A stretch of 64,000 bases of DNA from Varibaculum prostatecancerukia. Lineage in GTDB: Bacteria; Actinomycetota; Actinomycetes; Actinomycetales; Actinomycetaceae. The stretch spans positions 620,001-684,000 of the forward strand of contig NZ_OW968402.1 in NCBI RefSeq assembly GCF_943169825.2, written 5' to 3'. Every line of letters begins with the position of its first letter. Position 1 is the first letter of the stretch. The translations under genes were made by a program, and so were the position numbers. The notes under the pieces are model-generated. The model was not told the DNA's origin. It ran no database searches and saw only the letters and a list, made by a program, of their open reading frames with translations. Below, piece by piece: positions 34,405-44,197 of the stretch.

Positions 34405-35529
34405 ATGGAACAGTCCCCCTTGCTGCCGTTGCGGGAAGAACTCGCGCAGGTTACCCCCTATGGGGCGCCGCAATTGGACGTGGCTGCCCGGCTGAATGTT
34501 AACGAAAATCCCTATCCGCCCAGCCCCGGGATGATCGCCGACATTACTCAGGCGGTTGCGCGCGCAGCGGAGGGCTTAAACCGCTATCCGGATCGGGATT
34601 TCACCGCCCTGCGGAAGGCTTTAGCCGGTTATGTGCGCCGCGAATCGGGGCTCAGTTTCCCGGTCGAGCAAATCTGGGCTGCGAATGGCTCTAATGAGGT
34701 AATGGCGCAACTGTTGGGCGCCTATGCCGGTCCCGGCCGTACGGTTTTGGGAACAGAATATTCCTACTCGATGTATCCCGAGTACGTGCGGGGCGCGCAC
34801 TCCCGCTATGTTAGGGTTCCGCGGCGCAGCGACTATAACGTAGATGTGGATGCTCTACTCCAGGGGCTGCGGGAAGTTAGCCCTAGCGTGTTGCTGCTGG
34901 CAAACCCAAATAATCCGACCGGTACCGCTAGCAGCGAAGCGGAACTAATACAGATTTTGCAGCAAGCTAGAGAAACCGGGCCGGTTATCGATGACAGACG
35001 CACCGCTACCGTGGTGGTAGTTGACGAGGCCTACGCAGAGTTTCGCAGCCCGGGTCAGCCCAGCGCCCTCGCCCTCTTGGAAAAATTCCCTCACCTGGTA
35101 GTTTCCCGTACCATGTCGAAATCTTTTGGAATGGCAGGGCTGCGCCTAGGCTACCTGGTGGCGGCACCAGAGGTGATTGCCGATATTATGCGGGTACGTT
35201 TGCCCTATCACCTCTCGGCGCTGACTCAGGCGGCCGCGATTGCGGCTTTAGGGCACGCGGAGGAGCAGCTACGTCAGTTGGCCGAGCTGCGCGAGCGCCG
35301 CGACAACTTGGCGTCTTGGCTGGAGAGTAAAGGCTACACCGTGCCTCGAACCCAAGCTAACTTTGTGCTTTTTGGACCGTTCCCGGATCGACACCAAATA
35401 TTTAGTGATTTATTGGATCGCGGAGTCCTGATCCGAGAAGTCGGTCCGGAAGGATTTTTACGGGTAAGTATCGGCACCAGCCAAGAAGACCAGGCATTTC
35501 GCCAGGCACTAGAGGAGGTAACCAGATGA
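34405..35529 (+). CDS. hisC: Histidinol-phosphate aminotransferase
   Basis: PLP enzyme of fold type I that converts imidazole-acetol phosphate to histidinol phosphate. N-V-N-E-N-P-Y-P-P near residue 32, N-P-N-N-P-T-G near 168 and the PLP lysine in S-R-T-M-S-K-S-F-G near 235 are diagnostic. I take the ATG at 34405 (AGGA upstream); an ATG nine codons earlier lies close to the nested repeat. The stop overlaps the hisB start by 4 bp. Confidence 0.95.
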   Translation: MEQSPLLPLREELAQVTPYGAPQLDVAARLNVNENPYPPSPGMIADITQAVARAAEGLNRYPDRDFTALRKALAGYVRRESGLSFPVEQIWAANGSNEVMAQLLGAYAGPGRTVLGTEYSYSMYPEYVRGAHSRYVRVPRRSDYNVDVDALLQGLREVSPSVLLLANPNNPTGTASSEAELIQILQQARETGPVIDDRRTATVVVVDEAYAEFRSPGQPSALALLEKFPHLVVSRTMSKSFGMAGLRLGYLVAAPEVIADIMRVRLPYHLSALTQAAAIAALGHAEEQLRQLAELRERRDNLASWLESKGYTVPRTQANFVLFGPFPDRHQIFSDLLDRGVLIREVGPEGFLRVSIGTSQEDQAFRQALEEVTR

Positions 35530-36125
35530 GTCGCAGCGGAAAAATAACGCGCAAAACCGCGGAATCGGAAATCACGGTCGAGATCAACCTAGATGGCACC
35601 GGTAAAAGCGAGATTAGTACCGGGGTTCCGTTCTATGACCATATGCTCACCGCCCTTTCAAAACATTCCTTGATTGATATGAACATTGCCGCTCGCGGGG
35701 ATATTGACGTCGATGTGCACCACACGGTAGAAGATACTGCTATTTGCCTCGGCGCCGCGCTGCGCCAAGCCCTGGGGAACAAGGCCGGGATTCGCCGCTT
35801 TGCCGATGCCACCGTGCCCCTAGATGAGGCGCTAGCCCGGGCGGTAGTAGATGTGGCCGGACGCCCCTATTGCGTACATAGCGGAGAGCCAGCCGGCCAA
35901 GAATATCACCTGATAGGCGGACACTTTACCGGGTCAATGACCCGTCATGTGTGGGAATCTTTCGCCTATAACGCCGGGATTTGTCTGCACGTTGAGGTAA
36001 TTGCGGGGCGCGATCCGCACCATATCGTAGAAGCACAGTTCAAAGCAGTCGCCCGGGCGCTGCGGGGAGCGGTGGAAACCGATCCTCGGGTTAGCGGGAT
36101 TCCTTCCACTAAGGGCGCTCTGTGA
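35526..36125 (+). CDS. hisB: Imidazoleglycerol-phosphate dehydratase
   Basis: Dehydrates imidazoleglycerol phosphate in histidine synthesis; a manganese enzyme. The two repeated halves each show the metal-binding signature: V-H-H-T-V-E-D-T near residue 66 and [10 protein letters not shown] near 165. At 199 residues it is the monofunctional form common in actinobacteria. ATG overlaps the hisC stop, and its own stop overlaps the GTG of the following unknown gene. Confidence 0.97.
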   Translation: MSRSGKITRKTAESEITVEINLDGTGKSEISTGVPFYDHMLTALSKHSLIDMNIAARGDIDVDVHHTVEDTAICLGAALRQALGNKAGIRRFADATVPLDEALARAVVDVAGRPYCVHSGEPAGQEYHLIGGHFTGSMTRHVWESFAYNAGICLHVEVIAGRDPHHIVEAQFKAVARALRGAVETDPRVSGIPSTKGAL

Positions 36126-36883
36126 ACGCCGGGAAACTTCCGGAAGAGGACGATCCGCGCGATAAAGATCCGCGCGAGGAAGAGCCTTTGCGGGATAAAG
36201 AATCTAAGCCGGAGGACTACTTCGACCAAGTAATCGCGCAGTCGGGGATTAGGGGCGAAGACGTAGACGGTTTCGGTAAAGAGGTTGACCAGGATTTGCA
36301 GGCCTGGCAGCATTTAGAGGCGCTATCTCCGGAAGCCGGGGATGTGGCACTGGTATTAACGAACTTGCTAGAGCCGGTGCCGCTGGCCACTATGATGGCG
36401 GCTCATGAGATTGATGCCCGGATCGTGGAAACCGAGTCTGGGTGTGTAGTGTGGAAACGCCTAACTCCCACCCCCGATGATGAGCTAGAGGCACTGCTCG
36501 GTGACGAACGTCCAGTATCGCCCGAGGCCGAAGAACTGGCGCTCGCGGTATCAAAAATCACCCCCTATGGGGCGGTCCTATTTGTGTCTACTTTGCGTTC
36601 GGACTCCGATGATGATCCCGGCGTGCAGGGACAAATCACGGCGCGCGTCTACTATGACGGGCATTTTGACCGCACTATTCCCGCTGGCCCCCTGGTGTCA
36701 TGTGCTGATGAACGCGTAGAAGATCTGTTGCTGGGGCGGACTTCTCCCGAGGACTATCCCCAGATTCGTCCGCCTCGCCTGCGGGATTTACCGGGACTTT
36801 TGCTGCGGCAACTACGCGAACTGCAAGAGGACTATAACCGTCGGGACGATAGGGGAAGCCAGGAGGATAAAAGCAGTGACTAA
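36122..36883 (+). CDS. Unknown acidic protein inside the his operon
   Basis: A 253-residue protein of no family I can name. Residues 1-35 are highly charged with D-P-R-D-K-D-P-R-E repeats. The middle (about 75-200) looks like a folded alpha/beta domain, with L-A-T-M-M-A-A-H near 90 and I-T-P-Y-G-A-V-L-F near 145. The C-terminus is again charged. No signal or membrane segment. The GTG start overlaps the hisB stop and the end overlaps the hisH start by 8 bp, so it is translated as part of the his operon. A regulatory or accessory role in histidine synthesis is the natural inference. Confidence 0.85.
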   Translation: MNAGKLPEEDDPRDKDPREEEPLRDKESKPEDYFDQVIAQSGIRGEDVDGFGKEVDQDLQAWQHLEALSPEAGDVALVLTNLLEPVPLATMMAAHEIDARIVETESGCVVWKRLTPTPDDELEALLGDERPVSPEAEELALAVSKITPYGAVLFVSTLRSDSDDDPGVQGQITARVYYDGHFDRTIPAGPLVSCADERVEDLLLGRTSPEDYPQIRPPRLRDLPGLLLRQLRELQEDYNRRDDRGSQEDKSSD

Positions 36884-37514
36884 GCGGGTAGCGGTGTTTG
36901 ACTATGGCTCGGGGAACGTGCGTTCGGCGGTTAACGCCCTCCGCCGCCTCGGGGTCGATGCCAACCTGACCAGTGATTTTTCCAGCTGCCTGGACGCTGA
37001 AGGGCTGTTAGTGCCAGGGGTGGGGGCTTTTGCCGCGGTGATGAAGGATCTGCATGCTCGCCGTGGTGACACCATTATCGACCGGCGTTTAGCTGGTGGC
37101 AGGCCGGTGCTGGGAATCTGTGTCGGGATGCAAGTGATGTTTGAACGCGGCTTGGAACACGGTGAAGACACTGCGGGGATGGGGGAATGGCCGGGAACAG
37201 TCGAGAAGTTGCGCGCCCCGATTCTACCCCATATGGGGTGGTCAAAAATCCAGGTAGGTCAGGGTTCTCAGCTATTTTCCGGGATTGAGGATCAGCGTTT
37301 TTACTTCGTACATTCCTACGGGGTAACCGCCGATCCTGCCGGGCATTATCGGCAATCTTCTCGCATGAAACCCCCGATTTTTTCTTGGGGAACCCACGGC
37401 GAGCGTTTCATTGCCGCGGTAGAGAACGGGCCGCTAGCGGCCACCCAGTTCCATCCTGAAAAGTCAGGTGACGCCGGTATGGAACTCCTTCGTAACTGGA
37501 CACAAACCTTCTAA
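36876..37514 (+). CDS. hisH: Imidazole glycerol phosphate synthase, glutaminase subunit
   Basis: Class I glutamine amidotransferase that supplies ammonia to HisF. The nucleophile Cys lies in L-G-I-C-V-G-M-Q near residue 83, the His/Glu of the triad in F-H-P-E-K-S near 190, and D-Y-G-S-G-N at the start is typical. The partner hisF is not in the window. The GTG start overlaps the preceding gene by 8 bp, and priA follows after 9 bp. Confidence 0.96.
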   Translation: MTKRVAVFDYGSGNVRSAVNALRRLGVDANLTSDFSSCLDAEGLLVPGVGAFAAVMKDLHARRGDTIIDRRLAGGRPVLGICVGMQVMFERGLEHGEDTAGMGEWPGTVEKLRAPILPHMGWSKIQVGQGSQLFSGIEDQRFYFVHSYGVTADPAGHYRQSSRMKPPIFSWGTHGERFIAAVENGPLAATQFHPEKSGDAGMELLRNWTQTF

Positions 37515-37523
37515 GGGAGAAAA

Positions 37524-38249
37524 ATGTTAGAACTTTTACCGGCCGTAGATATAGTCGCAGGTCAAGCCGTACGCCTACATCAAGGCAAAGCGGGCAGCGA
37601 AAAAGTTTACGGAGTTCCCCTGGAGGTAGCGCGCACTTTTGAGGCAGCAGGGGCCCGCTGGCTACACCTGGTGGATTTGGATGCCGCCTTTGGACGGGGA
37701 AACAACACCCAAGTGGTGCAAGAAATCGTTGAGCAGGCAGGTTTGCAGGTAGAAGTGTCGGGGGGAATCCGCGACGATGAATCTTTGGAACGCGTGCTTT
37801 CGGCAGGGGCACGCCGAGTAAACCTGGGAACCGCTGCGATTGAAAAACCGGAGTGGACCTGCCAGGTAATTGCCAAATACGGTGATCAGATCGCAGTAGG
37901 GCTGGACGTGCGCGGACATACTCTTTCTACCCACGGTTGGACCAAAGATGCGGGAAATCTTTTTGAAATGATTACCCGCCTAGATGAAGCCGGTTGCGTA
38001 TGCTACGTAGTAACCGATGTGATGCGGGATGGTACTTTGACCGGCCCGAACACCCAGTTGCTCCAAGAAGTATGCAAAGCCACCTCCGCGAAAGTAGTAG
38101 CCAGCGGGGGAGTTAGCACCCTGGATGATTTACGCACTTTGCGCGAGCTCACCAGCATCGGGGTGGAGGGCGCGATTGTAGGCCAAGCCCTGTATTCCGG
38201 ACAGTTCACTATCGAGCAGGCGCTGGCGGTCGCCAGCGGGAGAGAATAA
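37524..38249 (+). CDS. priA: Phosphoribosyl isomerase (HisA/PriA)
   Basis: Amadori isomerase of histidine synthesis, (beta/alpha)8 barrel. In most actinobacteria the enzyme (PriA) also replaces TrpF in tryptophan synthesis; the sequence is of the actinobacterial type, but dual activity cannot be proven by eye. L-L-P-A-V-D-I with the first catalytic Asp is at residues 4-10, and H-L-V-D-L-D-A-A-F-G-R near 49 and V-T-D-V-M-R-D-G-T-L-T-G-P-N near 170 contain the phosphate-binding and second Asp regions. 241 residues, full length. If no separate trpF exists in the genome this gene would be doing both steps. Confidence 0.92.
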   Translation: MLELLPAVDIVAGQAVRLHQGKAGSEKVYGVPLEVARTFEAAGARWLHLVDLDAAFGRGNNTQVVQEIVEQAGLQVEVSGGIRDDESLERVLSAGARRVNLGTAAIEKPEWTCQVIAKYGDQIAVGLDVRGHTLSTHGWTKDAGNLFEMITRLDEAGCVCYVVTDVMRDGTLTGPNTQLLQEVCKATSAKVVASGGVSTLDDLRTLRELTSIGVEGAIVGQALYSGQFTIEQALAVASGRE

Positions 38250-38250
38250 T

Positions 38251-39033
38251 TTGTTCGTTTCTAACCCTAAAAACTCGGAGTTTTCCGGCGGGCAATCCCT
38301 ATCCCCTGATCGAGAAAACGCGATTTTACGCGCCCTGAGACGCAACGTTAATCCCGCTGATTGCGGGGATTTAGAACCGAGAATGGCGGCGGCGTTGAAC
38401 CGCGGTGACCTGGGGGAGCGGCTGAAAGCGATAGCGGAGGCTTTACCGGAAGGGCGGGTCATCTTGCCGGTACTTCCGCACGGAATCTCTAGCGAGGATG
38501 CTTGCCCCAGCGGACAACTTCCGCAAGTTAGCCTAAAAGGCGTGAGACCTGCGCGGGCAGTCCCTATTTTTTCTTCGCTGTCAGTATTTGAGGAGGCCGT
38601 AAAGGCTGGTTTAGCTGCCCAGATAGCAACGAGCGGCGAAAGTCACCAACAAGTGCGCCCGTTGCCGGTTAGTGGCCGCGCCCTCGCCCTCGCCGCCCTA
38701 GATTCGCCCGGCCGCCTGCTCTTGGATGGCCGCTACCTCTTGCCGCGACCGCTGCTTAATGCTTTGGCCTGCGCTGATACTTGGGTGCCTAGCTGGGAAA
38801 ATCAGCATTTCTTAACTCTACTAACGCGGCTTTTTAAGGAAAATCTGCCTACGGCTACCTGGAAAATCATCCCTCAAGAAGCAGCACCCGACCGGCTAAT
38901 AGTGTGGGTAGATCCCGCTACGCCTGCTCTTGCTCAGTCCCTAAATGCTTTACAAAAGGGAATAAATTCCCTGGATAACCTGGAGGCTGCTGCCGACTTA
39001 TTGGAGGTAACTCCGGTGCCTGCGGCAGGATAA
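38251..39033 (+). CDS. SseB-like protein
   Basis: A 260-residue protein that I assign to the SseB family, which is found next to priA in many actinobacteria; its function is unknown. The signature area is V-R-P-A-R-A-V-P-I-F-S-S-L-S-V-F near residue 98, followed by L-L-L-D-G-R-Y-L-L-P near 156. The start is a TTG right behind the priA stop with GGGAG upstream; other starts further in would remove conserved sequence. It is the last gene of the his run and convergent with the acyltransferase gene. Confidence 0.8.
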   Translation: MFVSNPKNSEFSGGQSLSPDRENAILRALRRNVNPADCGDLEPRMAAALNRGDLGERLKAIAEALPEGRVILPVLPHGISSEDACPSGQLPQVSLKGVRPARAVPIFSSLSVFEEAVKAGLAAQIATSGESHQQVRPLPVSGRALALAALDSPGRLLLDGRYLLPRPLLNALACADTWVPSWENQHFLTLLTRLFKENLPTATWKIIPQEAAPDRLIVWVDPATPALAQSLNALQKGINSLDNLEAAADLLEVTPVPAAG

Positions 39034-39086
39034 CGGGTAGCAAACCCCAGGGATTCGCGCGCTAAACGTTAACCCGGGAAGCCTCC

Positions 39087-41081
39087 CTAGCGGTCCACAT
39101 AAATCATGCGTTTATCGGCAGGCACAGTTTTCTCGGGCAAGACGCTGTCGCCTTTGGTCTTCAGAGGTTTATTGGTTTTGGGGAAGGCTTTGACTAACGC
39201 CTGAGAGAAATGTAGGGAACGCTGGGTGTTGCCCTCTGGGTTGTAGTGAACTCCGTCGCCCTGCAGGAACCAGCTTTGGTCAACTTCCTGATCCCACCGG
39301 TAAACCCACAGGTTGGGATAGGTTGACATCGCGGCGAACAAGGATTCGTTCCAATGCTGCATCCGGGGAACCTCGTACCAGCGGGGAGCCATAGTAGCGG
39401 AGGTGGTGGGGGCAATCCACAATACCGGGTAGTTGGAGCCTAAAATCGCCATGGTGGCATTGATTTCATCTGCGGCATCGTCTCGTCCGGCCGCTGCCAT
39501 ATTGGCGGCATTATTTACCCCGAGGGCGATCACCCAGCAGGTTTGTGGATCTACGCCCTCGTTAAGAACTCTCTGAATGGAATCATTGCCGGTGGGGTTA
39601 TCACCGAGTGACGCATTGGTGGCTCGTGCCCCTAAACTGCTGTTAATCACAGTTTCGGCGCCCACCGCCCGATAGGCGGCCTCCCCGGTTTGTTCTGGGC
39701 TGTTGACGGAACCAGCATTAAACATCCCCAGCGAAGTGGAGTCACCAATATGAACCACTTCCCGGCAACGTGTCTGCGTGTACTTCTCTCCCTCAGAAGT
39801 TCCCTGTTCAGAGGCTGCTTTCTCTTTAGCGGCTTTAAGTTTTTGTGCCGCGAGTTTTTGCTGAGCTAAATCTTGTTTTTGATAGTAGTCCTCAGCTGCG
39901 TAGGCTGGGGCTCCCAAGAGGGCAATCGCACAGCCTAAGGCCACCGGAAGCGACCAGAGAGGACGCGGGATCCGCCTACGTCGGTTGGTCATATACTCCC
40001 AGGTAGGCTTAAACAGACCTTTGCGCCTGATTGGATCCTCCACTAAAGACCAGGACAAAGAAGCCAGAATAATAGAAACCGCCATCACTATCAGAGTTGC
40101 GGCCCAAACCGGCAGGTCATGTAGCGGGCGGGATAAGAACGCAATCAAGGGAATATGCCACAGGTAGAGGGCGTACGAACGTTCCCCGATCCAGGCAAAC
40201 GGACGCAATCCGAAGACTTTATAAACCAGAGTTTTTTTATTGCTCACCCCCATGAGTAGCAAAGTGGAGAATCCCGTGAGGGCAAGTATTCCTCCGTGGT
40301 AGAGCAGGGGAGAGTTGTCGGGGATCAATATGAAGGAAGCGATAATCCCAGCTGTCCCCACCAGGCCGGCTATCTCGGCCCATAGGCGGGGAGAACCGGT
40401 TTTATTACGGTTGCTGTAATAGATGGCCAGCGCCGCCCCGACCAGTAGACCACCTGCCCGGGTATCGGTACCCTCATAGACGCGAGTGGGGTCGGCTCCC
40501 GGAGTAAATAAGTACCACATCCAGGCGAAGGAGGCGGCCGCTAACAGCAGGGTGAAGACAGTTACCAGGAATCGTTTCTTGCGGAATAGCACCAGTAACA
40601 GCAGTAAGATCAGTGGCCAGAAAACGTAGAACTGTTCTTCAATCGACAAGGACCACATATGTTCTAGCGGACTGGTTTGGAACTGGTCGAAATAGGAATT
40701 CCCCGAGAGGATAGTCGTCCAGTTGTTGACATAGAAAATCGCCGCCAGCCCGGCAAAAAGATTTAGTCTAAAGTCGTCGGGTTTGAAAAACGCGGTTAGC
40801 ATCCAGACAGCCAATACCGTGACGATTACTGCCGGCATTAGGCGGCGGATACGTCGCAGCCAGAAGTTCCCCAAGCGTAGGGTTCCTTTCCGATCCCAGC
40901 TGCGCATTAGGTTTCCGGTAATAAGGAAACCCGAGATAGTGAAGAATACCCCCACACCTAGCAGGCCGCCGGGTATGAAGTTGATCTTCATGTGGTACAA
41001 GACCACTCCCACAACTGCGAGAGTACGAATTCCGTCTAATGCGGGGTTATAGCGAGATGAGTCTCCGATTGGCTTAGGCAC
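39087..41081 (-). CDS. Membrane acyltransferase with extracytoplasmic SGNH domain (OatA-like)
   Basis: Two-part enzyme that moves acetyl or acyl groups across the membrane onto an outer sugar polymer, for example peptidoglycan. Residues about 1-400 form the multi-helix acyltransferase-3 domain, with R-T-L-A-V-V-G-V-V-L-Y-H near 20 and F-F-T-I-S-G-F-L-I-T-G near 45. A Lys/Ala-rich linker (about 415-440) leads to a domain with the SGNH blocks H-I-G-D-S-T-S-L-G near 462, A-L-G-V-N-N-A near 530 and D-G-V-H-Y-N near 624. 664 residues is normal for OatA-like enzymes. The acceptor is unknown. Confidence 0.92.
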   Translation of the reverse strand: MPKPIGDSSRYNPALDGIRTLAVVGVVLYHMKINFIPGGLLGVGVFFTISGFLITGNLMRSWDRKGTLRLGNFWLRRIRRLMPAVIVTVLAVWMLTAFFKPDDFRLNLFAGLAAIFYVNNWTTILSGNSYFDQFQTSPLEHMWSLSIEEQFYVFWPLILLLLLVLFRKKRFLVTVFTLLLAAASFAWMWYLFTPGADPTRVYEGTDTRAGGLLVGAALAIYYSNRNKTGSPRLWAEIAGLVGTAGIIASFILIPDNSPLLYHGGILALTGFSTLLLMGVSNKKTLVYKVFGLRPFAWIGERSYALYLWHIPLIAFLSRPLHDLPVWAATLIVMAVSIILASLSWSLVEDPIRRKGLFKPTWEYMTNRRRRIPRPLWSLPVALGCAIALLGAPAYAAEDYYQKQDLAQQKLAAQKLKAAKEKAASEQGTSEGEKYTQTRCREVVHIGDSTSLGMFNAGSVNSPEQTGEAAYRAVGAETVINSSLGARATNASLGDNPTGNDSIQRVLNEGVDPQTCWVIALGVNNAANMAAAGRDDAADEINATMAILGSNYPVLWIAPTTSATMAPRWYEVPRMQHWNESLFAAMSTYPNLWVYRWDQEVDQSWFLQGDGVHYNPEGNTQRSLHFSQALVKAFPKTNKPLKTKGDSVLPEKTVPADKRMIYVDR

Positions 41082-41258
41082 TGTTAGTTAATCCTTGGGG
41101 TTGAATTACAGGCTGTTCGGTCAGTATACGCTTCCCGGCAGGTGCCTTCGTTCCGCTGTTCGCCGGTTATCCGTCCTCAGAAATAGCGATTTTATTCTTA
41201 AAAAGGCTGATAAAAGGCGGTTAGATAGCCGTGTTGCTTCGAAGTGTTCGCCAAATGT

Positions 41259-42248
41259 TTAGTGATGCTCACAATTTGCTATTTCTTGGGGAGTGCGCAG
41301 GTGCCGGCGGTAAACCAGAGGCCGCAGCGCGGCTGCCAGGGCATAGAGGGTGATGAGCCCCATGACAATAGCCGAACCGGAGGCGGCGGCGGTGAAATAG
41401 GAAAACACCAGTCCCGCGATACACATCACTACCCCCAACGCCATTGCCCATCCCATAGTGGAGCTAAAAGAGCGGGCATAAATCTGGGAGATAGCTACCG
41501 GTACGATCATTAGCGCCGAAACTAGCAGCACTCCCACCACCCGCATCGCGGTAGAAACGGTTAGAGCGCTGACTACCGCTAAACAAATCGTCAGCAGCCG
41601 TACCGGAATCCCGGAAGCTAAAGCGAATTCCTCGTCGTTACAGATAGAAAAGAGTTCCCGGCGCAGCCCCAGACCGAAAACCAGAATTAACACCGATAGG
41701 GCAATAGTTAGGTACACATCTGACCACGAAACTGCGGCAATGGAGCCAAACAAGTAAGAGTTTAATTGGTTGGTAGTGCCGCCTGCCAGGGAAATCACTA
41801 ACACCCCGGAGGCGATCCCTCCGTAAAATAACAGCGCCATCGCTACGTCACCGCTGGCTCCCCCCTTGGCACGTACCAATTCAATAATCACCGCCCCTAC
41901 AATCGAGGCGATTACCGCTCCGGGGACTGCGAGGGCGTCTCCTCCGGCTACTTCCGTTAGATTACCGACTACCCAACCGAGCGCCACCCCAGTCAGGGCG
42001 ACGTGACCGATGCCGTCTCCTAGTAGGGATAGGCGGCGTTGTACCAGGTAGGTTCCAATAATCGGGGCACTAAGGCCTACCAGCACCGCCACTATTAGGG
42101 AACGCAAGAAGAAAGGGGAGGCCAATAAACTGTTCCAGTCAGCTTCGAAGCTGGGCAGGGAGCCAACGAAAGTGGAAGAAAGGCCGAGGCTGGGCTGGGG
42201 GCTGATCGTGGCAACTGACAGGGGCGTGCTGGTAACGGTAATAATCAT
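41259..42248 (-). CDS. Metal (zinc/manganese-type) ABC transporter permease
   Basis: Inner-membrane permease of the ABC-3 (ZnuB/MntB) family. Several hydrophobic segments; the family signature L-S-L-L-G-D-G-I-G-H-V-A-L-T-G-V-A near residue 72 is clear, and V-G-V-L-L-V-S-A-L-M-I-V-P near 235 is also typical. It is the last gene in a three-gene unit with a substrate-binding lipoprotein and an ATPase. It overlaps the ATPase gene by 4 bp. Zinc is the likeliest substrate because of the His-rich binding protein. Confidence 0.93.
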   Translation of the reverse strand: MIITVTSTPLSVATISPQPSLGLSSTFVGSLPSFEADWNSLLASPFFLRSLIVAVLVGLSAPIIGTYLVQRRLSLLGDGIGHVALTGVALGWVVGNLTEVAGGDALAVPGAVIASIVGAVIIELVRAKGGASGDVAMALLFYGGIASGVLVISLAGGTTNQLNSYLFGSIAAVSWSDVYLTIALSVLILVFGLGLRRELFSICNDEEFALASGIPVRLLTICLAVVSALTVSTAMRVVGVLLVSALMIVPVAISQIYARSFSSTMGWAMALGVVMCIAGLVFSYFTAAASGSAIVMGLITLYALAAALRPLVYRRHLRTPQEIANCEHH

Positions 42249-42982
42249 TTTTCCGCTGCCTCCTCGTGCAACTCGGGCCGTGAATTCTGGTTAGTGCTGT
42301 CTCCGGTCAACTGCCCGGACACCAAAGTGATAGTCCGGTCGATCAGGGGTGCTAGGAAACCTTGTTCGTGCAGCACAATCAGCATGGTTTTGCCGGCGTC
42401 TTTAGCTTGACCAATGGTGTTAGCTAGGCTTTGGGCGCTTTGACGATCCATACCGGCCATGGGTTCATCCATAATCAGGAATTCAGGCTGGCGCACCAGA
42501 GCGCGAGCAATCAGTACTCGCTGTTGTTGGCCTCCCGACATAAACTGAAACTTTTTGCCGGCGGCCTGAGCTAACCCCACTTTTTCTAGAGCGTTTAGGG
42601 CACGTTCCCGGTCGGAGCGTTTCGGTCCGAGGCGTCCTCGTCGCAGCAACCCGGAGCGCACTACCTCCAGGGCGGTTGCCGGAACCGTTCCTAGATTGCT
42701 TTTACGTTGGGGAACGTACCCCACCCTGGACAGGGCTTGAGGATAATTTTTCTCTCCGGGACGGGCACCAAAAATTTCTAAGCTGCCGGAACTGACTGGG
42801 TTTAGCCCTACCGCTGCTCTAACCAGCGTCGATTTTCCGGAGCCATTTTCTCCGCATAGCGCCACCGTGGTGCCCGAGGTAATCTGCAAGTTAATATTGT
42901 TCAGGATCAAATTGCCTTGAAGGGCGACAGATAACCCTGCCGCCCTAAAAGGTAGAGATCCTTTAGTCTCGGTTACTGGCAT
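42245..42982 (-). CDS. Metal ABC transporter ATP-binding protein
   Basis: Cytoplasmic ATPase of the zinc/manganese-type transporter. The Walker A motif G-E-N-G-S-G-K-S-T is near residue 45, the ABC signature S-G-G-Q-Q-Q-R near 148, Walker B E-F-L-I-M-D-E-P near 170 and the switch His in I-V-L-H-E near 205. 245 residues, typical. It overlaps both its neighbours (4 bp with the permease, 10 bp with the binding protein), so translation is coupled. Confidence 0.95.
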   Translation of the reverse strand: MPVTETKGSLPFRAAGLSVALQGNLILNNINLQITSGTTVALCGENGSGKSTLVRAAVGLNPVSSGSLEIFGARPGEKNYPQALSRVGYVPQRKSNLGTVPATALEVVRSGLLRRGRLGPKRSDRERALNALEKVGLAQAAGKKFQFMSGGQQQRVLIARALVRQPEFLIMDEPMAGMDRQSAQSLANTIGQAKDAGKTMLIVLHEQGFLAPLIDRTITLVSGQLTGDSTNQNSRPELHEEAAEK

Positions 42983-43965
42983 TTCATCGCTTTACTTAGT
43001 TTTCCCAGATTGTCCTGCATTACCTGCAGGTAATCTCGGTTCTTATCTACTTGGATTTCCAAGGGGTCAAGTACCTCGGACTTAATCCCCAGCTGCTCGG
43101 CTAAAGTCTTGGTGTCTTTATCGCCGAGGGCGCTCTCCGAAAACAATACGTTGACTTTTTTGGCTTTCGCAATGTTGGCAACTTCCTGTAGGCGAGTGAG
43201 CGAAGTTTCGGCTTCGGGATCGACCCCTTTTACCCCCACCTGCTCGAATCCGTAACGATCCGCCAGATATCCGTAGGCTTCGTGGGCAGTAACTGCGGTG
43301 GGGGTGGCGCATTTAGTCAGGCCAGCGCGGTATTCCTTATCTAGGACAGCCAGTTTATCTTGCAGTGCCTTCCCATTTTTCTTAAAAGTATCACTGTGTT
43401 TGGGGTCGGCCTTGCTGAGGATGGCAACCACCTGGGGTACCACTTGGGATAGCCGCTGGGGATCTAACCAAAAGTGCGGATCAAAAGCGCCGTGGTGGTG
43501 CTGGTCGTGACCGGCTTCTTCCTGGTGCTCGCCCTCGTGGTCAGCTTCATGCTTGTCCTCGTGTTTATGTTCGTGTTCTTCTTCGTGCTCGGCGGCTTCT
43601 TTGGCTGAAAGTTTCTTGAGTTGGGCGGCTTTGGCTACATCCAAAGTATTCTTGGGAGCCGCTTCTTTTACCGCGTCATCGACGGCTGCCTGGAATCCGG
43701 ACAGATAGATCAGGGCGTCGGCACGAGACATAGTGGTCAGGTCTTTCGCGGATAGCTCTACTTCGTGGGCTTCTCCCGAGGGCGTCAGGTTAGTTACCTG
43801 CACCAAATCCCCACCAACTTGGCTGGTTACGTAGGCCAGAGGATAGAAAGAGGCGACGGCATCGACTTTTCCACTTTGCTCGCCTTTTGCACCTGCAGAA
43901 CAACCCGTTAGTGCTAAAGCGCCGATCGCAGCGGCGCAGATTATTTTTCGCATTCCTTTTTTCAT
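42973..43965 (-). CDS. Zinc-type ABC transporter substrate-binding lipoprotein
   Basis: Metal-binding lipoprotein of the ZnuA/AdcA family. A lipobox L-A-L-T-G-C-S-A lies near residue 20. A His/Glu-rich loop (about 130-162, with runs such as H-E-H-K-H-E-D and H-D-Q-H-H-H) precedes F-D-P-H-F-W-L-D-P, the metal ligand motif; such loops mark zinc-specific members. T-A-H-E-A-Y-G-Y near 228 carries another ligand. I place the start at the ATG 43965; there is no Shine-Dalgarno site, but a TATATT box ends seven bases upstream, which suits a leaderless mRNA. A TTG two codons earlier is the alternative. Confidence 0.93.
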   Translation of the reverse strand: MKKGMRKIICAAAIGALALTGCSAGAKGEQSGKVDAVASFYPLAYVTSQVGGDLVQVTNLTPSGEAHEVELSAKDLTTMSRADALIYLSGFQAAVDDAVKEAAPKNTLDVAKAAQLKKLSAKEAAEHEEEHEHKHEDKHEADHEGEHQEEAGHDQHHHGAFDPHFWLDPQRLSQVVPQVVAILSKADPKHSDTFKKNGKALQDKLAVLDKEYRAGLTKCATPTAVTAHEAYGYLADRYGFEQVGVKGVDPEAETSLTRLQEVANIAKAKKVNVLFSESALGDKDTKTLAEQLGIKSEVLDPLEIQVDKNRDYLQVMQDNLGKLSKAMKCQ

Positions 43966-43972
43966 AGCCAAA

Positions 43973-44002
43973 AATATAAACGATAACCGTTCTCAAAAGC
44001 AA
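43973..44002 (-). promoter_or_regulatory. Candidate promoter and metal-repressor operator of the zinc transporter genes
   Basis: On the minus strand TTGCTT (44002-43997) and TATATT (43978-43973) are separated by 18 bases, and the ATG is 7 bases further on. The spacer holds a near-perfect dyad, GAGAACGGTTATC (43994-43982), with five of six positions matching on each side. A repressor bound there would block the promoter; Zur is the obvious candidate but the site does not exactly match a consensus I know. Confidence 0.5.
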
Positions 44003-44197
44003 AATGTTGGGCACCACGACAGTAATGAGAAAAACTCCAGGTGAACCCGGAAAAACTGATTTTTTCTAGGTCGCTACCTTCTTTTTAGAGTTGTAAGTCA
44101 CGCTCTGCCGTTCCGGTTCTGGGAAAGCATAGGCAACCCGGTAGAATCTGGGGTGGTAGCGCCTTGGCGCGGCAAGTTGAGCTTAAGGAGAAATACA

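Noticed and set aside
43966-44197. Possible T-box leader for glyS
   Set aside because: No conserved T-box sequence and no terminator/antiterminator pair is visible before the start.
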